A stretch of DNA of 11,497 nt from Mucilaginibacter sp. UBA5151 (GTDB lineage: Bacteria > Bacteroidota > Bacteroidia > Sphingobacteriales > Sphingobacteriaceae), in the NCBI GenBank assembly GCA_002413785.1, contig DHXR01000082.1:288872-300368 (forward strand), in the 5' to 3' direction. How positions within the stretch are numbered: position 1 is the stretch's first letter; each line of letters opens with the position of its first letter. The position numbers and the translations under genes were made by a program. Below the pieces are notes generated by a model, which was not told the DNA's origin, searched no databases, and saw only the letters and a list, made by a program, of their open reading frames with translations. Of the stretch, positions 5,517 to 11,497 are shown piece after piece.

Positions 5517-7619
5517 TTAATTAGATACACAAATCTGTGAATTGTTACGTTTTAGCAATTTATAAATAACGTTTTTATTTATGACTTGTTGTTGAATCCG
5601 GTTCACCAGCTGATCTGAATTACTGCCGTCAATAACCAGTTCTTGGTAATTAAAGTTGTTATCAATATTATTCAATCCTGTGTCAGGGTTGCCGGTAAGG
5701 TAAATATAGTCTGTATTAAATTTTTGCGGCATAACATTGCCCGTCATTTGCCTGTCAAATATGACTATTTTTTTATTTGAAAACTGCACCAGGTTGCGTT
5801 TTTTCATCAACCATGGGGTATTAATATCCTGGCTTAAATTATAAACCACGGCATTGCTTACCCGGCAGCTATCCAAATAGGGCTGAATGGAATATTGATA
5901 TATTTTATCAGTATTTTTCAGGTCTGTCAATACAATGGCTTCGTTTCCTTTTTTAAATACTATGCCCTGGTGCTTTTTTAGGTTTAGCCAGGCAATACTG
6001 TCCGTACGGGACAGGCTGGTCTTTTTCAGGCAAAAACTAATGCAAAACAAAAGGTAGCAAAACAGGCTTAGTTTAAGCAGCCGCAGGTTTTTATCATACA
6101 AAAAATAAAAAAAGCTGATGATAATGATGTATAACAACAAGTATTCGGGCGTAGTAAGCCAAAGTTTATTAATGCCGGCATAAGGTGCATTTTCAATAAA
6201 ACTCAAGCCCTTGTTCATCACCTGAATAGTTTTTTCAAGGATAAACGCTATTGGCTTTGAGACAAAAGGGATCTGCGGCAGCAATAAATAAAGGATGCCA
6301 GAATACATGGCTATTGCCGATGGGATAACAATAAACAGGTTGCTGAATAAGAAATACACCGGGAACTGGTGAAAATATAATGCGCTCAGCGGGAATACGA
6401 TCACCTGCGCGGCCATGGACACCGAACAAACCGCCCATAATTTATCGGCTATCTTATTTTTAAACTTAAGCCATTGGTAAACAACAGGCTGAAAAAGGAT
6501 CAGGCCGGAAACTGCGATGCAGGAAATCTGAAATCCGACCTCTGTAATAAAAAACGGATCGTACATTAACAGCAAAAAGGCCGAAACCGCAAGGATATTT
6601 AAAGTATTGATATGCCGGCTAAAGGTTTTGCCAATAGTTACCAAACTGACCATCAAGGCCACACGGCATACCGATAGGGAAAAGCCCGTGAGCATAGCAT
6701 AATACCAGATGACACTTATAATGATAACAGCTTTAACAAGTTTGCCATGTTTATAACGGTTTAAAAACTTCAGCACAATTGTCAGCAGGATATAGATGAT
6801 AGCAACCTGCCCGCCAGAAACAGAAAGCACATACATGGTACCTGTTTTTGAGTAGGCCTGTTTAATGTCATCGCTTAAATCCGCTTTATAACCTAAAATT
6901 AGCGTTGATGCTACTGCAACGGCGCCCGTATCGCGCATATTGCGTTTTAGTTTTTCAACCAGTTGCTGCCGTAACCTTAGCGACCTGGCGATTAAAGGGT
7001 TACCGGTATTGGCAGCTAATGCCACATACTGTTTTCGATACAAAAATGCCTGGTAATAAATGTTTTTTTCGGCGAGGTACTTTTTATAGTTAAACTCGGC
7101 AGGGTTAAAAGGCGGATCGATGGTGTTATATTTTGCCGGGATAAGCAGTTCATCCCCGTAGTACAGGTTTTTCGCGCTGCTATCCTTTATAGCTATAAGC
7201 AATGTGCCGCTTGTGCTCGTTTTCTTACCGCTATTAATACTTTCTTCAACGGAGGCCGTAAATCTCAAAAAGCCGTTTTTTAAGTTCGGCTCATTTGTGA
7301 TTTTTACTACAAGGTATTCGGAAGGAATTTTTGAAAAATGGTCGCTTCTGTTTAGCTCGCTATAACGGCTTACACTTATCCATGCAAATAAAAATAAAAT
7401 CAGGAAGATAAAAATGCTACCAAGCCATCGGAATTTATACAAACCCAAACGGCTGTAATTCACATTAAGGATGATGAAAACAAAGCTTAAGGCGAAAAAG
7501 ATAATTGATAACCAGAAAATCCCGGGCCCGGCAGGCAAACTAAGCCCCAAACCGATACCAAGCAGAAAAGGTACAAGCAATATAACAACCGGAATTTCGC
7601 CTTTGTGATTCGGTATCAT
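5517..7619 (-). CDS. comEC: ComEC/Rec2 family DNA-uptake channel protein
   Basis: 700-residue integral inner-membrane protein from the ATG at 7619, expected to carry single-stranded DNA across the membrane during transformation. An upstream ATG at 7667 would add 16 residues, but a TAATTTTG promoter box lies inside that extension, and family members usually begin close to the IPVVILLVPFLLGIGLG segment. Order in the protein: two N-terminal helices, a soluble OB-type DUF4131 domain (GDELLIPAKY and PPFNPAEFNYKKYL), then the competence membrane domain with SKTGTMYVLSVSGGQ, LTGFSLSVCRVALM and VGFQISCIAVSG, and about ten helices. The usual SGLH motif reads SGGQ and the preceding MHVL reads MYVL, so two typical histidines are absent. 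The C-terminal 150 residues resemble a beta-lactamase-like remnant with no HxHxDH metal motif, which is common in this phylum. Likely co-transcribed with the exported protein gene downstream. Confidence 0.9.
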   Translation of the reverse strand: MIPNHKGEIPVVILLVPFLLGIGLGLSLPAGPGIFWLSIIFFALSFVFIILNVNYSRLGLYKFRWLGSIFIFLILFLFAWISVSRYSELNRSDHFSKIPSEYLVVKITNEPNLKNGFLRFTASVEESINSGKKTSTSGTLLIAIKDSSAKNLYYGDELLIPAKYNTIDPPFNPAEFNYKKYLAEKNIYYQAFLYRKQYVALAANTGNPLIARSLRLRQQLVEKLKRNMRDTGAVAVASTLILGYKADLSDDIKQAYSKTGTMYVLSVSGGQVAIIYILLTIVLKFLNRYKHGKLVKAVIIISVIWYYAMLTGFSLSVCRVALMVSLVTIGKTFSRHINTLNILAVSAFLLLMYDPFFITEVGFQISCIAVSGLILFQPVVYQWLKFKNKIADKLWAVCSVSMAAQVIVFPLSALYFHQFPVYFLFSNLFIVIPSAIAMYSGILYLLLPQIPFVSKPIAFILEKTIQVMNKGLSFIENAPYAGINKLWLTTPEYLLLYIIIISFFYFLYDKNLRLLKLSLFCYLLFCISFCLKKTSLSRTDSIAWLNLKKHQGIVFKKGNEAIVLTDLKNTDKIYQYSIQPYLDSCRVSNAVVYNLSQDINTPWLMKKRNLVQFSNKKIVIFDRQMTGNVMPQKFNTDYIYLTGNPDTGLNNIDNNFNYQELVIDGSNSDQLVNRIQQQVINKNVIYKLLKRNNSQICVSN

Positions 7620-7630
7620 AAAAAACAGGT

Positions 7631-7638
7631 CAAAATTA
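7631..7638 (-). promoter_or_regulatory. Putative -7 promoter box for comEC, decides the start
   Basis: On the minus strand this reads TAATTTTG, matching TAnnTTTG, and ends 11 bases before the ATG at 7619. If used, transcription starts downstream of the alternative ATG at 7667, so the shorter comEC protein is the real one. No clear -33 TTTG is seen. Confidence 0.55.
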
Positions 7639-7677
7639 TCATTGCCGCCCCTTGCTACCTGCGACATATTATGTGTT

Positions 7678-7779
7678 GGGTGTCATGCTGAGGCTCACGA
7701 AGCATGTGCGCAAAGGCACAACGCCAATGCGAGGCGTACAGGCCACCCCACATGGTTCGAGCACCTCACCATGACACCC
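7678..7779. repeat. REP-like palindromic element
   Basis: The outer arms at 7678-7693 and 7764-7779 are complementary at 15 of 16 positions (GGGTGTCATG[C/G]TGAGG). A second paired block inside, CGAAGCATGTG against CACATGGTTCG, matches at 10 of 11. A small inner hairpin ACGCC/GGCGT lies at 7721-7737. TGTCATGCTGAG...CGAAGCATG is a sequence type I associate with dispersed palindromes in Bacteroidota genomes. It lies between the merR-like stop and comEC. Seven T residues follow on the plus strand, but no plus-strand gene precedes it, so a terminator role is unsupported. The 240 bases between the two genes hold this element and the comEC promoter box; nothing else is seen. Confidence 0.85.
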
Positions 7780-7859
7780 TTTTTTTCGTTCTTCCATCAG
7801 GATTTCCCAAATTTTACCACCCGCGACATGTTTTTTAAAGATAGGTTTTTAATCTTAAT

Positions 7860-8195
7860 TTACAACTGGTCGCGTACTTCTATCAGGAATTTTTTTAGGT
7901 TTTCGAGCGATGAGATTACCCTGGTGTTATCCTTGCTGCCAGCCATATTGTTTTTAAGGTATTCTTTTGCGCCGTTCAGGGTATAACCTTTATCCCGTAT
8001 TAAATTGAAAATAATTTTCAGGTTTTCAATATCCTCGGGGGTAAAGTAGCGGTTTCCCTTTTTGTTCTTTTTTGGCTGAAGAATATCGAACTCTTTTTCA
8101 TAAAACCTTATCAGCGATTGGTTTACATCAAAAAGGATGGCCACCTCGCCCATGGTATAGTACATCTTGCTGATTTCGCGTTCTTTGTAAGGCAT
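7860..8195 (-). CDS. Short MerR-family transcriptional regulator
   Basis: 111 residues from the ATG at 8195; a TTG two codons upstream is in frame but overlaps the promoter box. The winged helix-turn-helix DNA-binding domain spans about residues 11-80: YYTMGEVAILFDVN (first helix-turn-helix), SLIRFYEKEFDIL, the wing PKKNKKGNRYF, then TPEDIENLKIIFNLIRDKGYTLNGAKEYL. The remaining 30 residues are too short for an effector-binding domain and probably form a dimerisation helix (SLENLKKFLIEVRDQL). There are no Cys residues, so it is not a mercury-type sensor. This short form is common in Bacteroidota; its targets are unknown. It is divergent from alaS and could bind the shared intergenic region with the inverted heptamer array. 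Family certain, regulon unknown. Confidence 0.9.
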   Translation of the reverse strand: MPYKEREISKMYYTMGEVAILFDVNQSLIRFYEKEFDILQPKKNKKGNRYFTPEDIENLKIIFNLIRDKGYTLNGAKEYLKNNMAGSKDNTRVISSLENLKKFLIEVRDQL

Positions 8196-8198
8196 GTG

Positions 8199-8206
8199 CA
8201 AATGTA
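8199..8206 (-). promoter_or_regulatory. Putative -7 promoter box for the MerR-type gene
   Basis: Minus-strand TACATTTG matches TAnnTTTG and ends only three bases before the ATG at 8195. Transcription would begin at or just inside that codon, implying a leaderless mRNA, or else that translation begins at the downstream ATG at 8165 (MYYTMGEV). Confidence 0.5.
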
Positions 8207-8212
8207 TGTTTT

Positions 8213-8362
8213 GAATTTCGGAATTCGGAATTTCGATTTCGGAATTTTAAAATAATCATTAAAATACCCCAATAATGCAACTCTGGTTCATGCATTTCTG
8301 AATAGATACTCGCATATTCATGTTAATAAATCCGAAATCGAAATTCCGACTTCCGAAATCCT
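8213..8362. repeat. Inverted pair of heptamer arrays (GGAATTT / AAATCCG type)
   Basis: Five 7-base units at 8213-8247 (GAATTTC, GGAATTC, GGAATTT, CGATTTC, GGAATTT) face five units at 8328-8362 (AAATCCG, AAATCGA, AATTCCG, ACTTCCG, AAATCCT). The arms 8213-8243 and 8331-8361 are complementary at 29 of 31 positions, with an 87-base loop. This occupies most of the 191-base divergent gap between the MerR-type gene and alaS. The AT-rich loop contains no recognisable gene, RNA motif or exact TAnnTTTG box. The right arm reaches to 10 bases from the alaS -7 box. Confidence 0.9.
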
Positions 8363-8371
8363 TCAAAATCC

Positions 8372-8379
8372 TATCTTTG
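8372..8379 (+). promoter_or_regulatory. Putative -7 promoter box for alaS
   Basis: TATCTTTG, an exact TAnnTTTG match, ends seven bases before the alaS ATG at 8387. The resulting transcript would have almost no leader. The expected -33 site lies in the right arm of the inverted heptamer array and shows no TTTG. Confidence 0.65.
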
Positions 8380-8386
8380 TCAAACT

Positions 8387-11131
8387 ATGACAGCTACACA
8401 AATACGCCAGGCTTTTTTGGATTTTTTCGCTTCCAAGGGACATGTTATTGTTCCCTCGGCACCTATTGTTATAAAAAACGACCCTACGCTGATGTTTACC
8501 AATGCAGGAATGAACCAGTTTAAGTCGATTTTTTTGGGTGAGGAAGCGGCAAAATATCCCCGCGTGGCGGATACACAGCGTTGCCTTAGGGTATCGGGTA
8601 AGCATAATGACCTGGAGGAAGTGGGTATCGATACCTATCACCATACCATGTTCGAGATGCTGGGCAACTGGAGCTTCGGCGACTACTTTAAAAAGGAAGC
8701 CATAGCCTGGAGCTGGGAACTGCTGACTGAAGTTTATAAAATTGATATCGACCGCCTGTACGTTACGGTTTTTGAAGGCGACGAAAAAGAAGGCCTGCCA
8801 AAGGACCAGGAAGCTTACGATTACTGGAGGCAATTTTTGCCGGAAGACCGCATATTGCTGGGTAATAAGAAAGATAATTTTTGGGAAATGGGCGAAACCG
8901 GCCCCTGCGGCCCATGCTCGGAGATTCACTACGATAGCCGTGAAGAAGGTGAAAGGTTAAAGGTGGATGGCAAAACCCTTGTAAATGCCGACGACCCGTT
9001 GGTTATCGAGATCTGGAATAACGTATTTATGCAGTTTAACCGACTGAAAGACGGAACGTTACAGCCATTGCCTGCCAAACATGTGGATACCGGGATGGGT
9101 TTTGAGCGTTTGGTAAGGGTATTGCAGGGGAAAACGTCCAATTATGATACCGATGTTTTCCAGCCGATGATACAGTTTATTGCGGAGAAGAGCGGGATAC
9201 CATATCAAAAGCCTCACCCTGCCCTCTCCAAAGGAGAGGGTTCTGAAGATGGTACCGGCGGCAAAAAAGTCCTCTCCTTTGGAGAGGATTTAGGTGAGGC
9301 GAAAGCGGACATTGCCATGCGCGTAATGGCCGACCATATCCGTGCCATCAGCTTTGCTATTGCTGACGGCCAGTTACCATCAAATAATAAAGCGGGCTAT
9401 GTGATCCGCCGTATTTTACGAAGGGCGGTAAGGTATTCATATCAATACTTAGGTTTTAAAGAGCCGTTTTTAAACCAATTAGTGCCACTATTGGCTGAAC
9501 AGTTTAAAGGGGTGTTCGATGAGTTGTATAGCCAAAAGGATTTTGTGCAGAAAGTGGTTTTGGAAGAGGAGAATTCTTTTTTGAGGACTTTGGATAAGGG
9601 TATTTATTTATTTGATGATTATCTTCAAGACCCCAAACGCGCATTTAGTAATTATATGATCGATTCTGAAATAGTCGACGAAGATATAATACCAGGAAGT
9701 TTTGCATTTTTACTTTACGATACTTTTGGTTTTCCTATCGATTTGACAGAATTGATGGCACGTGAAAACGGAAAGTTTGTTGATATTGTAGGTTTTGAAA
9801 AAGCCCTCCAGGCCCAAAAAACCCGCTCCCGCGCCGCCACCGCCATTGATACCGGCGATTGGGTTGTTTTAAAAGATAATGACACTGTTGAGTTTACCGG
9901 CTATGATGAAACTGAAACCATCGCCCATATTGTAAAATACCGTAAAGTAACTGCCAAAGGAAAGGAGCAATACCAGTTGGTATTGGATAAAACGCCATTC
10001 TATGCCGAAAGCGGCGGGCAGGTTGGTGATAAAGGGGAACTGGTGTTCCCCAATGGGCAGGTAATTGAGGTAACCGACACGAAAAAAGAGAACGGTTTGA
10101 TTGTTCATTTTACGGATAGTTTACCAAATGACGCCGATGATGCGCTGACTGCTATTGTTAACCCAACGCTGCGTACCAGTACCGAGAATAACCACAGCGC
10201 TACACATCTGCTGCATGCGGCCATGAAACAGGTTTTAGGTGCGCACGTAAACCAGAAAGGATCATTGGTGAACGCTGATTACCTGCGGTTCGACTTTTCT
10301 CATTTTGCTAAAGTAAACGATGATGAACTGGCACAGATTGAAGCTATCGTTAACGAAAAAATAAGGGAAAACATTTACCTGAAAGAAGAACGCATGGTAG
10401 CTTACCAGGAGGCCATCAGCAGTGGCGTGACCGCCTTGTTTGGTGAAAAATATGGCGAGTATGTACGGGTAATAACTTTTGACGATGAATTTTCAAAGGA
10501 GCTTTGCGGAGGTACACATGTAAAGGCGACCGGTCAGATTGGTTTCTTTAAAATTACAGCAGAAAGCGCTGTGGCTGCCGGTGTGCGCCGTATTGAGGCG
10601 ATTACCGGCATTGCTGCGGAAAACTATATCAATGAGCAAAGCAGGCTGGTAAACCAGTTAAAAGAGCTGCTGAAAAATCCGAAAGATATTTCAAAAAGTG
10701 TGGAAAGCCTGCTGGATGAAAATACCCGGCTGAAAAAGGAAATTGAAAAAACTATCCTCGAAAAATCATCTGGCCTAAAAGATGAACTGGCTAAAAAAAC
10801 GGAACTGATCAATGGCATTAATTTCATAGCCCAAAAAGTTCAACTGCCCAATGCCGATGCAATAAAAAACCTGGCTTATCAGCTAAAAGAGATTGTGCCT
10901 AATCTTTTCCTGGTGCTTGCCGCGGATATTGATGGCAAACCCGGCATAACCGTAATGATCGCTGAAAACCTGGTAAAGGAGAAAAACCTGAACGCCGGGG
11001 CTATCGTGCGGGAGTTAGCCAAAGAAATCAAAGGCGGTGGCGGCGGTCAGCCGTTTTTTGCTACTGCCGGCGGGAGTGATGTAAGCGGGATAGAAAAGGC
11101 ACTTGTGAAGGCGAAAACGTTTGTGGCATAA
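8387..11131 (+). CDS. alaS: Alanyl-tRNA synthetase with in-frame repeat insertion
   Basis: 914-residue cytoplasmic class II synthetase charging tRNA-Ala, longer than the usual 870-880. Order: aminoacylation core (TNAGMNQF at 38-45, RVADTQRCLRVSGKHNDLEEVG from 59, TGPCGPCSEIHYD from 171, motif 3 TGMGFERL from 235), tRNA-recognition middle region (ADHIRAISFAIADGQLPSN, RRILRRAVRY), editing domain with HSATH (His603, His607) and CGGTH (Cys707, His711) for clearing mischarged Ser/Gly, a coiled segment around 750-805, and the C-Ala domain with GGGGGQPFFATAGG. Residues about 276-304 come from a palindromic repeat inserted in frame; another 10 or so extra residues lie near 411-436. All catalytic motifs are intact, so it should be active. 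The stop is six bases before the next gene. Confidence 0.97.
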   Translation: MTATQIRQAFLDFFASKGHVIVPSAPIVIKNDPTLMFTNAGMNQFKSIFLGEEAAKYPRVADTQRCLRVSGKHNDLEEVGIDTYHHTMFEMLGNWSFGDYFKKEAIAWSWELLTEVYKIDIDRLYVTVFEGDEKEGLPKDQEAYDYWRQFLPEDRILLGNKKDNFWEMGETGPCGPCSEIHYDSREEGERLKVDGKTLVNADDPLVIEIWNNVFMQFNRLKDGTLQPLPAKHVDTGMGFERLVRVLQGKTSNYDTDVFQPMIQFIAEKSGIPYQKPHPALSKGEGSEDGTGGKKVLSFGEDLGEAKADIAMRVMADHIRAISFAIADGQLPSNNKAGYVIRRILRRAVRYSYQYLGFKEPFLNQLVPLLAEQFKGVFDELYSQKDFVQKVVLEEENSFLRTLDKGIYLFDDYLQDPKRAFSNYMIDSEIVDEDIIPGSFAFLLYDTFGFPIDLTELMARENGKFVDIVGFEKALQAQKTRSRAATAIDTGDWVVLKDNDTVEFTGYDETETIAHIVKYRKVTAKGKEQYQLVLDKTPFYAESGGQVGDKGELVFPNGQVIEVTDTKKENGLIVHFTDSLPNDADDALTAIVNPTLRTSTENNHSATHLLHAAMKQVLGAHVNQKGSLVNADYLRFDFSHFAKVNDDELAQIEAIVNEKIRENIYLKEERMVAYQEAISSGVTALFGEKYGEYVRVITFDDEFSKELCGGTHVKATGQIGFFKITAESAVAAGVRRIEAITGIAAENYINEQSRLVNQLKELLKNPKDISKSVESLLDENTRLKKEIEKTILEKSSGLKDELAKKTELINGINFIAQKVQLPNADAIKNLAYQLKEIVPNLFLVLAADIDGKPGITVMIAENLVKEKNLNAGAIVRELAKEIKGGGGGQPFFATAGGSDVSGIEKALVKAKTFVA
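9212..9299. repeat. Palindromic element inserted in frame within alaS
   Basis: The arms 9212-9239 and 9271-9299 share 7 plus 17 perfectly complementary bases (CCTCACC and CCTCTCCAAAGGAGAGG) separated by 4 or 5 unpaired bases. The inner block is itself a palindrome, CCTCTCC-AAA-GGAGAGG, so each arm can also fold alone. About 31 bases separate the arms. The element encodes the peptide HPALSKGEG near residue 277 and VLSFGEDLGEA near 295, between SGIPY and KADIAMRVMADHIRAI, which are normally nearly adjacent. It closely resembles palindromes I associate with intergenic regions of Bacteroidota genomes. Confidence 0.9.
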
Positions 11132-11137
11132 TTTTTA

Positions 11138-11482
11138 ATGAAAATTTTTCCAATGAACAAGTTGCGCCAATACGTTATTAATAATTGTGCAAGAGAGTTT
11201 GAAGAAGTAAAAAACCGAAATAGGCAAGTTGCTAATAATGTATTAAGTCCTGAAGAACAGACTCTTATTTATAAATACACAGAAGATGGGTATGAAGGGT
11301 TAAACGAAAGATTAAGAAAAAGTAAAGGAAAGAACCTTTCTGAATTTGGCAAACTTTTAGATAAGGTGATAGCTAAATTGCCAAATTATGAAGATGTAAT
11401 ATACAGATCTGTAGATTTAACGGATAGTGAATTGCAAAAATACATTGATGCTAAAGAAAATAATGCTATATTAGTTCAATAG
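11138..11482 (+). CDS. Partial ADP-ribosyltransferase exoenzyme-like protein, AT-rich, possibly truncated
   Basis: 114 residues, no signal peptide. From residue 37 the pattern LSPEEQTLIYKYTEDGYEGLNERLR, then LLDKVIAKLPNYEDVIYRSVDLTDSELQKYI, resembles the first half of the R-S-E class ADP-ribosyltransferase exoenzyme domain (PF03496 type): the YT..GY..iN..LR helix, the paired 'D..i.KlP' helix, and the YR strand with the candidate NAD-binding Arg90. The second (STS) and third (ExE) catalytic motifs would follow, but the frame stops at TAG after ILVQ. A Phe codon follows the stop in frame, and the window ends 15 bases later. GC is about 31% over 11161-11460, well below alaS, suggesting horizontal acquisition. 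It starts six bases after alaS and shows no promoter of its own. It may be a truncated toxin, a pseudogene, or a toxin-derived gene; an unrelated small protein remains possible. Confidence 0.55.
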   Translation: MKIFPMNKLRQYVINNCAREFEEVKNRNRQVANNVLSPEEQTLIYKYTEDGYEGLNERLRKSKGKNLSEFGKLLDKVIAKLPNYEDVIYRSVDLTDSELQKYIDAKENNAILVQ

Positions 11483-11497
11483 TTCGTTAAAGTATTA

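Noticed and set aside
7620..7667. Longer comEC start at 7667
   Set aside because: A TAnnTTTG box at 7631-7638 lies within the extension, and the added 16 residues are not like the family N-terminus.
7780..7786. Rho-independent terminator made of the REP-like palindrome plus seven T residues
   Set aside because: The T-tract is on the plus-strand side, but flanking genes are on the minus strand, so no transcript needs ending there.
7642..7986. Plus-strand open frame of 114 codons across the merR-comEC gap
   Set aside because: It reads through the REP-like palindrome and the antisense of both comEC and merR ends; its sequence is low in coding character.
8244..8330. Riboswitch, T-box or small RNA in the merR-alaS loop
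   Set aside because: No T-box motif or conserved RNA fold could be recognised, and the alaS promoter box lies downstream of this stretch.
8363..8929. Long open frame of 188 codons antisense to the start of alaS
   Set aside because: It lies wholly opposite strongly conserved alaS aminoacylation motifs, its translation has no recognisable domain, and it reflects codon bias of alaS.

Overview
The window looks like a chromosomal segment of a Bacteroidota bacterium, most likely family Sphingobacteriaceae (Mucilaginibacter or Pedobacter type). The reasons are moderate GC content, Bacteroidota-type -7 promoter boxes (TAnnTTTG) just upstream of five genes (aspC, the CDF gene, comEC, the MerR-like gene, alaS), Shine-Dalgarno-poor starts, a short effector-less MerR protein, a ComEC with a degenerate C-terminal domain, and palindromic repeats of a type I associate with these genomes. 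The genus is an inference from sequence style, not from a search.

Layout: (1) 66-1259 minus, aspartate/prephenate-type aminotransferase (aspC). It is divergent from (2) a plus-strand cluster: cation diffusion facilitator transporter (1419-2390), Nudix hydrolase (2390-2830) and bioA (2827-4092), overlapping by 1 and 4 bases. After 105 bases of repeats comes a ferritin-like putative di-iron protein (4198-4806). (3) Converging on this is a minus-strand group: short MerR-type regulator (8195-7860), a REP-like palindrome, comEC (7619-5517) and a small exported protein (5495-4860). (4) Divergent from merR is alaS (8387-11131), followed after 6 bases by a small AT-rich gene (11138-11482) resembling the first half of an ADP-ribosyltransferase exoenzyme domain, ending at a stop codon just before its second catalytic motif would be expected.

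The genes are mostly housekeeping: amino-acid metabolism, metal transport, biotin synthesis, DNA uptake and tRNA charging. The striking layer is repetitive DNA. At least five loci carry arrays with an exact 7-base period but different heptamer sequences. One flanks the 3' end of aspC (2-64). One with the same heptamer is embedded in the bioA coding sequence (3370-3397). Three are inverted pairs forming large potential hairpins (1292-1381, 4796-4848, 8213-8362). A separate family of palindromes lies at 4091-4190 and 7678-7779, and one is inserted in frame in alaS (9212-9299), adding about 30 residues to an essential enzyme. Thus nearly every gene boundary, and two essential-type coding regions, have been colonised by small repeats.

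The best candidates for something undescribed are the heptad-array family as a class, the two in-frame repeat domestications (bioA and alaS), and the AT-rich ADP-ribosyltransferase fragment behind alaS.
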